Shown piece by piece: positions 5,488 to 12,856 of a DNA stretch of 17,798 nucleotides (within the stretch, counting starts at the first letter, position 1; the number at the start of each line of letters is the position of its first letter). The DNA is from JBBPXY01 sp038200435 (GTDB lineage Bacteria; Actinomycetota; Thermoleophilia; Solirubrobacterales; Solirubrobacteraceae). The translations under genes were made by a program, and so were the position numbers. The notes beneath the pieces were generated by a model. It searched no databases, was not told the DNA's origin, and was given only the letters and a program-made list of their open reading frames with translations. The stretch is taken from the NCBI GenBank assembly GCA_038200435.1, contig JBBPXY010000077.1:1-17798 (forward strand), read 5' to 3'.

Positions 5488-7763
5488 GCATCGCCGCTGT
5501 CGCTCCCGTCGTCGATCGTCTTCGCGTGCGGGTGGAGGGAACGGTGCAGGGCGTCGGCTTTCGGCCCCACGTGCACAGGCTGGCGCGCGAGTTGGCGTTG
5601 AGCGGCTGGGTGATGAACGACCGGCACGGGGTGCTTGCGGAGGTGGAAGGCTCGACCCACGCGTTAGACGAGTTCGTGCGCCGGGTGGTCTCCGACGCGC
5701 CACCGCTGGCGCGGGTCGAGCGGCTCTTGCCTGAACGCACGGTGGTCCAGGGGGATACTTCGTTCGAGATCCTCGCCAGCCCGACGGGTGGCGAAGCCGA
5801 CGCGCTCGTCGCCCCCGACGCCGCGACCTGCGAGGACTGCCTGCGCGAGCTGGCCGATCCCGGCGACCGCCGCTTCCGCTACCCGTTCGTCAACTGCACC
5901 AACTGCGGGCCCCGGTACACGATCGTCCGGGGCGTCCCCTATGACCGGCCGCTGACGACGATCGCGCGGTTCGAGATGTGTGCCACGTGCCAGGCGGAGT
6001 ACGACGACCCCGCCGACCGGCGCTTCCACGCCCAGCCCAACGCGTGCCCGGAGTGCGGCCCGCGAGCGCGGCTGTTGAATGCCTCGGGCGTCGAGGTCCC
6101 GAGCGTAACCGACGCCGTCGCCGCCGCGGCTGTCGCTGTGGGGTGCGGGGAGATCGTCGCCGTGAAGGGCCTGGGCGGCTACCACCTGGCGTGCCTGGCT
6201 TCGAATGCCGCCGCGGTCCGCGCGCTGCGCGCCCGCAAGCACCGAGAAGACCGGCCGTTCGCGCTGCTGGTCCGCGACTTGGCCGCCGCACGGACGCTGG
6301 TGGAGCTCTCGCCGGAGGCCGAGGCGCTGCTGACCGCTCCCGAGCGGCCCATTGTCCTCGCACCCCGCCGCTGCGGGGCCAGGGTCGCCGAAGCGGTCGC
6401 CCCGGGTCAGCCCGAGCTCGGCGTGATGCTCCCCTACACGCCTCTCCATCACCTCCTCGCCACCGACGTGGGAGCTCCGCTCGTCCTGACGAGCGCCAAC
6501 GTCTCTGACGAGCCGATCGCCTACCGCGACGACGACGCGCTCGAGCGCCTGGGCACGATCGCCGATCTCTTCCTCGTCCACGACCGCCCGATCCACACGC
6601 GCGTGGACGACTCCGTCGTTCGGCCGGGGATGATCCTGCGCCGCTCGCGCGGGCACGTCCCGCGCGCGCTCAGGCTGCCCGTGCCCGCGGGGCGCCACGT
6701 GCTGGCCTGCGGCGCCGAGCTCAAGAGCACGTTCTGCCTCGCGCGTGAGGAGCGGGCGTGGCTCAGTCACCACATCGGCGATCTCAAGAACGTCGAGACG
6801 CTGGGTTCATACGGCGAGGGCGTCGAGCTACTGCAGCGGCTGTTCGCGGTCGCGCCCGAGGTCGTCGCGCACGACCTGCACCCGGACTACCTCTCCACTG
6901 GCTTTGCCCTCGGCCGTGAGGGGGTCGAGACCGTCGCGGTCCAGCACCACCACGCCCACCTCGCCGCGTGCCTGGCCGAGCACGGCGAGACCGGTCCGGC
7001 GGTTGGCGCGATCTTCGACGGCGCCGGACTGGGCGACGACGGAACCGTTTGGGGCGGCGAGCTGCTCGCGGGAGATCTGCGTTCGTTCACGCGCGTCGGG
7101 CACCTGTGGGCGGTGCGCCTGCCGGGCGGCGACCGTGCGGCGCGGCAGCCGTGGCGGATGGCTTGCTCGTGGCTGGCCGAGGCCGGTGGCGCTGCGGAGG
7201 GCGTCCCCGCGGCCCTCGCCGGTCGGGTTTCTCCGGAGGCGTGGCACGCCGTGGCGAGCATGTCGCAGAACGGCCTCGGCTCGCCCGTGACCACGAGCGC
7301 CGGTCGCCTCTTCGACGCCGCGGCCGCGCTTTGCGGCCTGCGCACGGAGGTCACCCACGAGGGTCAGGCGGCGATGGAGCTCGAGGCGGTGTGCGACCCG
7401 GCTGAGCGGGGCGCGTACGAAGTGCCTGTCGACAAGGGCGTCTTGGACGCCCGTCCGCTCATCTCGGCCGTCGCGCACGACGTCCATCGCGGCATACCGA
7501 TCAGCGTGGTGGCGACTCGCTTCCACCACGGCCTCGCCGATGCGACGGTGGCGGCGTGCGTTCAAGCCGCGGCCGATCTCGAGATCGGCACTGCCGTGCT
7601 CTCCGGCGGCGCCTTCCAGAACCAGCGCCTCCTGGCGCGCACCGCCGGCCGCCTTCGCGATGCCGGCCTCCGCGTGCTCATTCCTACGCGTGTGCCACCC
7701 AACGACGGCGGCATCGCCTACGGCCAGGCGGCAATCGCCGTCACGAGGATGGCCGGCGCGTGA
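5484..7763 (+). CDS. hypF: HypF, carbamoyltransferase for hydrogenase cyanide-ligand synthesis
   Basis: HypF uses carbamoyl phosphate and ATP to carbamoylate the C-terminal Cys of HypE, the source of the active-site cyanide ligands. The 759-aa length is normal and all domains are present. There is an N-terminal acylphosphatase domain with VQGVGFRPHVHRLA (21-34). Two zinc modules follow, each CxxC-x18-CxxC (C116/119/138/141 and C166/169/188/191). A YrdC-like domain starts near 207 with KGLGGYHLAC, and a Kae1-like C-terminal domain carries AHDLHPDYLST, QHHHAHLAACLAEH and the closing NDGGIAYGQA. The GTG start at 5484 overlaps the SIS-protein stop and the TGA overlaps the nickel-permease start, each by 4 nt. 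The partner hypE is not in the window, nor are hypC and hypD. Confidence 0.97.
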   Translation: MSIAAVAPVVDRLRVRVEGTVQGVGFRPHVHRLARELALSGWVMNDRHGVLAEVEGSTHALDEFVRRVVSDAPPLARVERLLPERTVVQGDTSFEILASPTGGEADALVAPDAATCEDCLRELADPGDRRFRYPFVNCTNCGPRYTIVRGVPYDRPLTTIARFEMCATCQAEYDDPADRRFHAQPNACPECGPRARLLNASGVEVPSVTDAVAAAAVAVGCGEIVAVKGLGGYHLACLASNAAAVRALRARKHREDRPFALLVRDLAAARTLVELSPEAEALLTAPERPIVLAPRRCGARVAEAVAPGQPELGVMLPYTPLHHLLATDVGAPLVLTSANVSDEPIAYRDDDALERLGTIADLFLVHDRPIHTRVDDSVVRPGMILRRSRGHVPRALRLPVPAGRHVLACGAELKSTFCLAREERAWLSHHIGDLKNVETLGSYGEGVELLQRLFAVAPEVVAHDLHPDYLSTGFALGREGVETVAVQHHHAHLAACLAEHGETGPAVGAIFDGAGLGDDGTVWGGELLAGDLRSFTRVGHLWAVRLPGGDRAARQPWRMACSWLAEAGGAAEGVPAALAGRVSPEAWHAVASMSQNGLGSPVTTSAGRLFDAAAALCGLRTEVTHEGQAAMELEAVCDPAERGAYEVPVDKGVLDARPLISAVAHDVHRGIPISVVATRFHHGLADATVAACVQAAADLEIGTAVLSGGAFQNQRLLARTAGRLRDAGLRVLIPTRVPPNDGGIAYGQAAIAVTRMAGA

Positions 7764-8506
7764 GCTTCGACTTCCTTTTCAAGCCCTTGGAAGCACTCGA
7801 CACCTGGCTCGCCGGACTGCTGGCGGGCGCGCCGCTCCTCGTCTCGCTGGGCATCGCGTTCGTGCTCGGCCTCCGCCACGCCTCGGATCCCGACCACCTC
7901 GTTGCGGTGACCTCGCTGGTCGCGGCCGACGACGGCGACGTCCGTTCCGCCGCGCGGCTCGGCACCTGGTGGGGGCTGGGCCACGCGACGATGCTCCTGG
8001 TGGTCGGGTTGCCGTTGATCGCCCTGAAGTCGCAGCTCCCGGCCTGGCTCGAGCGCGGCGCGGAGGTCGGGATTGGCCTCGTCATCCTCCTCCTCGCGGT
8101 TCGCCTTCTCGTCAAGTGGAAGCGAGGCGACTACGCAATCGGCCCGCACGGGCACGAGAGCGCTGCCGGCGACCATCGCCATGTGCGACACGGCGAGTCG
8201 AGCGCTCACCGCCACCACCACCTGCGCACGCCGCGTCAGGCCTTCGCGATCGGCACGCTGCACGGGCTGGCGGGCACGGGCGCGGTGGTGCTGCTGCTCG
8301 TGGCCGGAATGCCGAACCGCCTCGAAGCCGCCGCCGCGCTCGCCGTCTTCGCCCCGATGACGGTCGTCTCGATGGCGGCGTGCACCAGCGCCTTCGCGTG
8401 GGCGCTGACGCGTCCGCTCGTCGAGCCGCTCTACCGACGGCTGCTCATCCCGGTCTTCGGGGCCTTCGGGCTCATCTTCGGCCTTTGGTACGCAGGACTC
8501 ACGTAG
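7760..8506 (+). CDS. NicO/HoxN-type nickel (cobalt) permease
   Basis: This 248-aa integral membrane protein probably imports nickel for the hydrogenase. It carries the HX4DH signature of the NiCoT/NicO group as RHASDPDHL (H40, D45, H46), in a helix that begins GIAFVLGL. It also has a second signature, GTLHGLAGTGA (165-175). About six hydrophobic segments are visible. Between the third and fourth lies a His-rich loop (130-154, ten His in 25 residues, including SSAHRHHHLR), which probably binds metal. The GTG at 7760 overlaps the hypF stop by 4 nt; the open frame upstream to 7556 is a shadow of hypF. Its place at the end of the hyp genes supports nickel rather than cobalt, but the sequence alone does not settle the metal. 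Confidence 0.9.
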   Translation: MSFDFLFKPLEALDTWLAGLLAGAPLLVSLGIAFVLGLRHASDPDHLVAVTSLVAADDGDVRSAARLGTWWGLGHATMLLVVGLPLIALKSQLPAWLERGAEVGIGLVILLLAVRLLVKWKRGDYAIGPHGHESAAGDHRHVRHGESSAHRHHHLRTPRQAFAIGTLHGLAGTGAVVLLLVAGMPNRLEAAAALAVFAPMTVVSMAACTSAFAWALTRPLVEPLYRRLLIPVFGAFGLIFGLWYAGLT

Positions 8507-8510
8507 GTCT

Positions 8511-8517
8511 AAGGAGG
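8511..8517 (+). promoter_or_regulatory. Strong Shine-Dalgarno site for the 71-aa protein
   Basis: AAGGAGG lies 5 nt before the ATG at 8523. It is nearly a perfect anti-16S complement, in contrast to most upstream operon genes, which start by 4-nt overlap and lack a comparable site. It supports translation of the small downstream frame. Confidence 0.8.
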
Positions 8518-8522
8518 CAGAC

Positions 8523-8738
8523 ATGCACGACGACGAACGCGAGCACGACGCCGGGATGGGCGAGGAGACCTCCCAGGGAGGCGACACGGGCCCGATCGAA
8601 GGGCAGGGCGGAGAAGGCCGCCAGAACCAAGAGGCCACCCCGCCGATCACCGAGCAGGAGAAGACGGGCCAGACCCAGCACGACGCTCCGGACGACGACG
8701 TCGGTGGCCAGCAGGGCGGGCAGGACCGCACGGACTGA
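8523..8738 (+). CDS. 71-aa acidic, probably disordered protein
   Basis: ATG at 8523 follows a strong ribosome site and the stop is TGA at 8736-8738. The product is almost entirely polar: Gly, Asp, Glu, Gln and Thr dominate, with QGGEGRQNQE and DDDVGGQQGGQD as examples. There is no Cys, one central Pro-Pro, and no hydrophobic core, so it should be intrinsically disordered. It lies 16 nt after the nickel permease and is probably cotranscribed with the hydrogenase operon. I do not recognise a family. It might be a metal-buffering, stress or chaperone-like hydrophilin, but nothing in the sequence demonstrates that. Confidence 0.65.
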   Translation: MHDDEREHDAGMGEETSQGGDTGPIEGQGGEGRQNQEATPPITEQEKTGQTQHDAPDDDVGGQQGGQDRTD

Positions 8739-8775
8739 AGGGTCCCTGGCTGAAGCGCGCGGCGCGCGACACGGG

Positions 8776-8781
8776 TAGCGT
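8776..8781 (+). promoter_or_regulatory. Putative leaderless -10 box for the LytM-like gene
   Basis: TAGCGT is followed by 7 nt and then the GTG start at 8789, so transcription would begin at or next to the start codon. It matches the TAGNNT boxes before other genes in this window. A -35 is unclear; CTGAAG at 8750-8755 is a weak candidate with an overlong 20-nt spacer. Confidence 0.5.
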
Positions 8782-8788
8782 CTCGTCC

Positions 8789-9565
8789 GTGCGTCGCGCA
8801 GCCGCTCTAGCCGCCGTCCTCGCGGGCGTGGGTGTCGTCGTCGTGGGCATCGCGATGGCCACGCGGAGCGCCGAGCATCACCCGAAGCGGACCGCGTTCA
8901 CCGCCGCGGCCACGCCCGTGTCCGTCAAACCCCTCCCCCTCCCCCGCCCCCGCCCCCGCGCGGTGCAGCCCGTCGCCGGCGTCACGTCGTCCTCCTCGGA
9001 GGACTCGGGCACCCCCGTGGGCAATCCCAACTCCTTCGCGCCGTCCGACGCCGAGGTGCGCCAAGAGCTGCGCACCGTTGCCATCCTCAGCGCTCCGTTC
9101 GCCGGGGAAGGTGGCTTTGTGTTCCCCATCCAGCCGTTGAGCGTCGTCGACCCGCCGGGCCGGTGGAGCCCCGACCAGGGTGTCGACATCTCGACCGGGG
9201 GCGCGTGCGGGCCTCGTGCGACCGAGGTGGCGATCACGGGCGGCACCATCGTGCAGGAGGGAGTGTCGGGCTTCGGGCCCTCGGCACCCGTGCTCCGCGT
9301 CGCGGGCGGCTCTCTCGCCGGGCGGTTCATCTACTACGGCCATGCCCAGCCCGCGCTCGTGCGCGTCGGCGATCGGGTCAGCGCAGGGCAGCCGATCGCC
9401 GAGGTCGGTTGCGGTCGCGTCGGGCTCTCGAGCGGCCCTCACCTCGAGATCGGGATCAGCACACGAGGAGGACCGACGTGCTGTCCCGGCTCGGGCCAGA
9501 CCGCGCCGGCCATGATAAAGCTGCTTCAGCGCCTCTACCGGACCGGTCCGGCACGGCGGAGGTGA
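8789..9565 (+). CDS. Exported LytM/M23-like protein with degenerate zinc site
   Basis: This 258-aa protein has an N-terminal signal/anchor helix (residues 4-24, after an Arg-Arg start). A Pro/Ser/Thr-rich linker with PLPLPRPRPR (49-58) follows, then a LytM-type beta fold from about residue 108. Motif positions correspond to M23 endopeptidases: DQGVDIS (129-135) for HxxxD, YYGHA (H185), and SGPHLEIGI for HxH (H218, E220). In a working M23 enzyme, 129 and 220 would both be His zinc ligands; here they are Asp and Glu, while D133, H185 and H218 remain. It is therefore probably a non-catalytic LytM factor or has a changed metal site, acting at the cell wall. The GTG start fits the signal peptide and a TAGCGT box 7 nt upstream. 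Two adjacent Cys (231-232) and Cys at 140 and 208 may form disulfides. Confidence 0.8.
   Translation: MRRAAALAAVLAGVGVVVVGIAMATRSAEHHPKRTAFTAAATPVSVKPLPLPRPRPRAVQPVAGVTSSSSEDSGTPVGNPNSFAPSDAEVRQELRTVAILSAPFAGEGGFVFPIQPLSVVDPPGRWSPDQGVDISTGGACGPRATEVAITGGTIVQEGVSGFGPSAPVLRVAGGSLAGRFIYYGHAQPALVRVGDRVSAGQPIAEVGCGRVGLSSGPHLEIGISTRGGPTCCPGSGQTAPAMIKLLQRLYRTGPARRR
8930..8957 (-). other. G-quadruplex-forming motif on the - strand
   Basis: Five C-runs (4, 5, 5, 5 and 5 bases) on the + strand are separated by single bases (T, T, G, G). The - strand thus reads five G-runs with one-base loops, a strong quadruplex candidate with an i-motif on the other strand. It lies in the coding part for the Pro/Arg linker of the LytM-like protein, about 140 nt after the start, on the template strand. 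Confidence 0.6.
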
Positions 9566-9621
9566 GGTCGCAACCGGAGCTGGACTTGCGCACGGCCCGC
9601 GGATCGGTTACGTCTTACGCG

Positions 9622-10044
9622 ATGAACGGCGACGCGCCACCTAGCTCGAGCGGGCGTGTCCTCGTGCTCAGCCCGGCCGTCGGGTTCGTCGTCGGCACCA
9701 CGGTCGGTTTCGCGATCGCGCCCCACCGCATAGGTGTGCCGCCGCTCCTCGGCGCGCTCGGCCTGTTGCTCGGGCTCGGCTCCGCGGCTTCGACGCGTGT
9801 CTTGGAGCGGAGGCGACAGAGTCCGCCGGTGCGACGCTCACGCGCGGCGGCGGCGCCGGCACGATCCGAACCTGCCGTCCAGGCGCCGAGCGGCGACAGT
9901 GTCCTGCCCGACGACGAGTGGATCGTGCCCCCCGGGTGGTATCCCGATCCTCGTGGCATTCAGCCCGCCCGATACTGGGACGGCGCTGCCTGGACCGAGC
10001 AGGTCGAGGAGTCGCTCTCAGATCCGGCGCCGGCGAAGTATTGA
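9622..10044 (+). CDS. Small membrane protein with C-terminal DUF2510 domain
   Basis: This 140-aa protein has two hydrophobic segments (about residues 12-33 and 39-58) followed by an Arg/Ala/Pro linker and a C-terminal DUF2510 motif (103-127). The motif reads PPGWYPDPRG then ARYWDGAAWTEQV. DUF2510 is a short Trp-rich actinobacterial domain found on membrane proteins and of unknown function. The domain is probably cytoplasmic behind a helical hairpin. The ATG at 9622 is preferred because the protein then starts just before the first membrane segment. A GTG at 9562, overlapping the LytM-like stop by 4 nt (GTGA), would add 20 polar residues and would imply translational coupling, so the start is not certain. 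Confidence 0.75.
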   Translation: MNGDAPPSSSGRVLVLSPAVGFVVGTTVGFAIAPHRIGVPPLLGALGLLLGLGSAASTRVLERRRQSPPVRRSRAAAAPARSEPAVQAPSGDSVLPDDEWIVPPGWYPDPRGIQPARYWDGAAWTEQVEESLSDPAPAKY

Positions 10045-10070
10045 GCGCGGGAACGACTGCGCGGTATCCA
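10041..10070 (+). promoter_or_regulatory. Putative promoter of the Nudix gene
   Basis: TTGAGC at 10041-10046 and TATCCA at 10065-10070 are spaced by 18 nt, and the GTG start follows at 10081. The same -35 hexamer, TTGAGC, occurs at the window's right-end promoter. The -10 box is imperfect; CATACT at 10069-10074 is an alternative. Confidence 0.35.
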
Positions 10071-10080
10071 TACTTGGTGG

Positions 10081-10662
10081 GTGACGACCGAATCATCGAC
10101 CGAGGGCGGAGCCGAGCGCACTCGCGCCGGCGGTTGGGTTCGTCCGCGTGCCGAGGTCAATGCGCAGCCCGGAAGCCGAGATCGCGTGCGCCGTGCTCTC
10201 TACCGGCTGGCGCTCCCGATCTTCAACGGCTTTCGGCTGATCGCCCGTCCGCGCACGCGGTCAGTGGCGTGCGTCATCACCCATCGCGACGAGGTGCTGC
10301 TCGTCCGCCACACCTATCGCGACCAGGAACGGTGGACGTTGCCCGGAGGCCTGCGCCAGAGCAAAGAGAGCGCCGAGGATGCCGCGGGGCGCGAGATGGA
10401 GGAGGAGCTCGGCCGTCGGCTGACCGGGTGGCGAGCCGTTCGCGCCAGCCGGAGCCGGTCTCGCACGGGGCTGCACGTCACCACCTGCATGCATGCCGAG
10501 CTGGACTCCCGGCGCGTCGATCCTGACGCCGGCGAGCTCGCGCGCACCGCGTGGTTTCCCTTGAATGCGCTGCCCAACGCCATCAGTGCCGACGCCGCCG
10601 AGATGCTCGCCCTGCTGAACTCAAGCGGTCAGCGCCCGCCAAAGGCGGCGGCCCGGGTGTAG
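10081..10662 (+). CDS. Nudix hydrolase
   Basis: Nudix enzymes cleave nucleoside diphosphates linked to another group X. This 193-aa protein has a complete Nudix box at residues 90-111: G90, then E96 five residues on, and REMEEELG (104-111), which fits GX5EX7REUXEEXG. A core beta strand, VACVITHRDEVLLVRHTY, precedes it, and a region with RWTLPGG leads into the box. The first ~55 residues are a basic extension with no recognised motif. The GTG start is taken because a promoter-like sequence lies immediately before it. The substrate cannot be read from the sequence. The 3' end overlaps the convergent lipoprotein gene by 34 bp. Confidence 0.9.
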   Translation: MTTESSTEGGAERTRAGGWVRPRAEVNAQPGSRDRVRRALYRLALPIFNGFRLIARPRTRSVACVITHRDEVLLVRHTYRDQERWTLPGGLRQSKESAEDAAGREMEEELGRRLTGWRAVRASRSRSRTGLHVTTCMHAELDSRRVDPDAGELARTAWFPLNALPNAISADAAEMLALLNSSGQRPPKAAARV

Positions 10663-11027
10663 AGCTTGTACAGCTTGAAGTGCGTCGCGAAGCTCTGCTT
10701 GCAGTAGCCGTCGAACACGCGGTAGGCCGTGGGCTCCGGCAGGACGGCCCCATGTCCTGAGGGTGCGCCGACCGGACCGCCGGCGAACGACCGTATCTCG
10801 CGAATGACGTTCAAGCGCTCCGGCCGGCCGACGACGCGCCAGTACGCACAGCTCACGTCCTTTGCCTGCGGGGCCTTTGCCTGCGGGGCCTTGGCCGGGG
10901 CCGGGGCCGCGGCGGCCGGGGGCTTCGAGGAGCCCCCGCAGCCTGCGAGGCAGAGGGCGACGCCCACGCCGCAGGCGGCGATGCGCCCGCGCGCTACCCC
11001 TGGGGGCGGGGCGGAGTGTGGAACCAC
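10629..11027 (-). CDS. Small putative lipoprotein of unknown function
   Basis: The 132-aa product has a hydrophobic segment ending in the lipobox LAGC (C30 by this start), followed by Gly-Gly-Ser-Ser and an Ala/Pro/Lys linker with a duplicated KAPQA unit. It should be lipid-anchored outside the membrane. The C-terminal ~75 residues (YWRVVGRPERLNVI and FDGYCKQSFATHFKLYKLY) look like a small folded domain with two Cys that I do not recognise. The start is uncertain: the GTG at 11027 overlaps the end of the upstream beta-helix gene by 34 bp and gives an n-region with few charges, while the GTG at 10967 leaves too short a signal. The 3' end overlaps the Nudix gene on the other strand. It is probably cotranscribed with the beta-helix gene. 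Confidence 0.65.
   Translation of the reverse strand: MVPHSAPPPGVARGRIAACGVGVALCLAGCGGSSKPPAAAAPAPAKAPQAKAPQAKDVSCAYWRVVGRPERLNVIREIRSFAGGPVGAPSGHGAVLPEPTAYRVFDGYCKQSFATHFKLYKLYTRAAAFGGR
10860..10890. repeat. 15-bp direct tandem repeat, two copies
   Basis: The unit TTTGCCTGCGGGGCC is repeated back to back within the small lipoprotein gene, giving the duplicated KAPQA residues in its linker. It is in frame (15 bp) and looks like simple slippage in a flexible region. Confidence 0.7.
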
Positions 11028-12778
11028 GGGCAGTTACGCGTGCCTTGCGACACGTCGGCGAAGCAGTCAAGAAGCTCGGCCTCGTTGGGCGCATTGCTGA
11101 CGCCGACGCTGGAGCTGGGGTTCGTCCCGTTCGCGCAGCCGGGGAGCGAGGCCGGCGAGGAGGTGATCGACTTGCCGGCCGCAGGGACGTTGCCATACCA
11201 GCAGTTGCCGGTGTTCCCCGCGAACGAGTCCCACCAGAAGTCGGTGCCGTTGAGCTTCTTCGTGCCGTTGGGGGCGACCCCCATGATGTTCCCGTAGTAG
11301 TGGTTGTTGTAGGACGTCGAGAGCTTCTTCGAGTCGCAGCCCGCCTGATGGTCGGGAGGCGTGCACACCAGTGAGTCGGGCACGGCGAAGAGCATGGTCC
11401 CGCGCCGCCAGTTGTCGTAGAAGCGGTTGTTGCGGATGGTGTTGTGGTTGCCGCCCGCGATCCACATGCCGGTCCCCACCGGCACCGGCACGGAGGGCTC
11501 CACGTCGGACCCCGCCACGTACGGGTTGAAGTTGTTCGAGTAGAAGCGGTTGTTCTCGACCAAGTCCGAGTCCTGCGGGAAGCCGGGGTGACCAGAGGCG
11601 GTGAACACGTCGGTGGTGAACCCGAGCGCGTTGTCGTAGAAGTTGTTGTGGTCGATGTGGACGGCGTTGCCGTCGGTGCCCGAATACCCGGAGGCGTTGT
11701 GATGTGAGTCACACCGGCGGATCTCCTGGTTGAAGCGGCGGTGGTCGGGGGCACGGACCTGGTCGCCCGTGTCGGCCGCGGCGCCGGGGTAGAGGCCCGA
11801 ATCGCCGTTGCCCGCTGCCTCGCAGTCCTGCATCAGCCCGTGATCCTCGACGAAGGTGAGCACTCCGTATTCGCCGCCGTAGAAGGTCTTCAGACGCTCG
11901 AGGAGATATCCGTCGGACTCGAGTACGTAGACGTCGTGCTCGCCCGCGTGGCGCACCTTCACGTTGCGCAGCACGAAGCCGTCGGCCCGGTCGGCGCGGA
12001 TGCCGACGTCCTTGACCGCTCCGATCGGGCCGTGGTCGCCCGACTTCAAGCGCCCGGCCTCCACCACCACGTCGTCAGGCGCCGGGCCCGAGCCCTCGAT
12101 CTGGACGTTGCAGCGGATGCAGCGCCCGAGGTTCGGAATGCCGTGCCGGTCCTCCCGCGGCGGCTGCGGATCCTGGCCTTTGCCGACGGCGCGCCCGATC
12201 ACGGCGATCAGGTTCTGGTCGTTGGGGCAATGTGACTGGTAGGAGTAGGACACCGCCCCGGTCTGGCCGCGATCGTTGCCCTGGCCGTACTTCGCGCAGG
12301 CCGGGTTATGCGTCTTGGCCTTGCGGGACTTCGGCTCGGTGTAGTAGCCCGGCATCACGACGACTCGGTCGTTGTTGTGCGAGGCGTTGACTGCGGCTTG
12401 GATCGAGCGGTAATGGCAGCGCTTGGCCAGCGCTTTGTTGAGGTTCAGGAGGCGGCGGGCTGCGCGCGCCGACAGCCGGCGGCGATCGGTCGGGCGCAGC
12501 GAGTAGCCGCGCCGGGCGCCGACGATGTCGCGATGCAGCCGCTTGATCGAGTCGGGCTGGCACACGACGCGCGTGACGCCGGCCGGACCGGCGAGCAGAG
12601 CCGAGCTCAACGAGCGGACCTTCGGCACGGCGCCACCAGCGGCGGGATGAACAGACTTGTCGGGACGCGGATCGGGGAAGTAGGACGCGCGCTCGACGTG
12701 CGCGCCCGCAAGGGCCGGTACCACCAGCGCCCCGATCAGCGCTGCCGCGAAGAACAACCTCATCCGCCACTCCCTCAT
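10994..12778 (-). CDS. Secreted right-handed parallel beta-helix protein
   Basis: This 594-aa protein begins with a signal peptide (MREWRMRLFFAAAL, hydrophobic to about residue 25, cleavage near LAGAHV). About residues 140-480 show the short Asn/Asp/Gly-rich coils of a NosD/pectate-lyase-like beta-helix, such as DHNNFYDN, ENNRFYSNN and NTIRNNRFYDN. A start typical of the family, YRSIQAAVNAS followed by VVVMPGYYTE, leads into it. Several Cys pairs suggest disulfides, as expected for an exported protein. The role may be polysaccharide binding or modification; no catalytic set is identifiable by eye. The ATG at 12778 is supported by a leaderless promoter 6 nt upstream; an in-frame ATG at 12763 would also leave an intact signal peptide. 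The end overlaps the small lipoprotein gene. Confidence 0.88.
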   Translation of the reverse strand: MREWRMRLFFAAALIGALVVPALAGAHVERASYFPDPRPDKSVHPAAGGAVPKVRSLSSALLAGPAGVTRVVCQPDSIKRLHRDIVGARRGYSLRPTDRRRLSARAARRLLNLNKALAKRCHYRSIQAAVNASHNNDRVVVMPGYYTEPKSRKAKTHNPACAKYGQGNDRGQTGAVSYSYQSHCPNDQNLIAVIGRAVGKGQDPQPPREDRHGIPNLGRCIRCNVQIEGSGPAPDDVVVEAGRLKSGDHGPIGAVKDVGIRADRADGFVLRNVKVRHAGEHDVYVLESDGYLLERLKTFYGGEYGVLTFVEDHGLMQDCEAAGNGDSGLYPGAAADTGDQVRAPDHRRFNQEIRRCDSHHNASGYSGTDGNAVHIDHNNFYDNALGFTTDVFTASGHPGFPQDSDLVENNRFYSNNFNPYVAGSDVEPSVPVPVGTGMWIAGGNHNTIRNNRFYDNWRRGTMLFAVPDSLVCTPPDHQAGCDSKKLSTSYNNHYYGNIMGVAPNGTKKLNGTDFWWDSFAGNTGNCWYGNVPAAGKSITSSPASLPGCANGTNPSSSVGVSNAPNEAELLDCFADVSQGTRNCPWFHTPPRPQG

Positions 12779-12784
12779 CCGAGC

Positions 12785-12814
12785 AACCTACCGAAACCTG
12801 GGGCGGCACGCCAA
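12785..12814 (-). promoter_or_regulatory. Leaderless promoter of the beta-helix gene
   Basis: Read on the - strand, TTGGCG (12814-12809) and TAGGTT (12790-12785) are separated by 18 nt, and the ATG follows after 6 nt. Transcription should start at or next to the start codon. It lies in the 78-bp region shared with the divergent selO promoter. Confidence 0.6.
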
Positions 12815-12843
12815 CTTCGAAGTGGCCACGAGGGGTTCGGGGC

Positions 12844-12849
12844 TAGCCT
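12844..12849 (+). promoter_or_regulatory. Leaderless -10 box of selO
   Basis: TAGCCT is followed by 7 nt and the ATG at 12857, the same geometry as at 8776. No convincing -35 was found in the preceding 30 nt. There is no Shine-Dalgarno site beyond a weak GGGAAG. Confidence 0.5.
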
Positions 12850-12856
12850 GGGAAGC

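Noticed and set aside
8739..8772. Terminator after the hydrogenase operon
   Set aside because: Contains a short AGGGTCCCT palindrome and GC-rich alternation but no clear stem plus T run.
7540..8778. 412-aa + strand frame across the nickel permease
   Set aside because: Arg/Pro/Ala-rich shadow with no family likeness; the permease motifs are in another frame.
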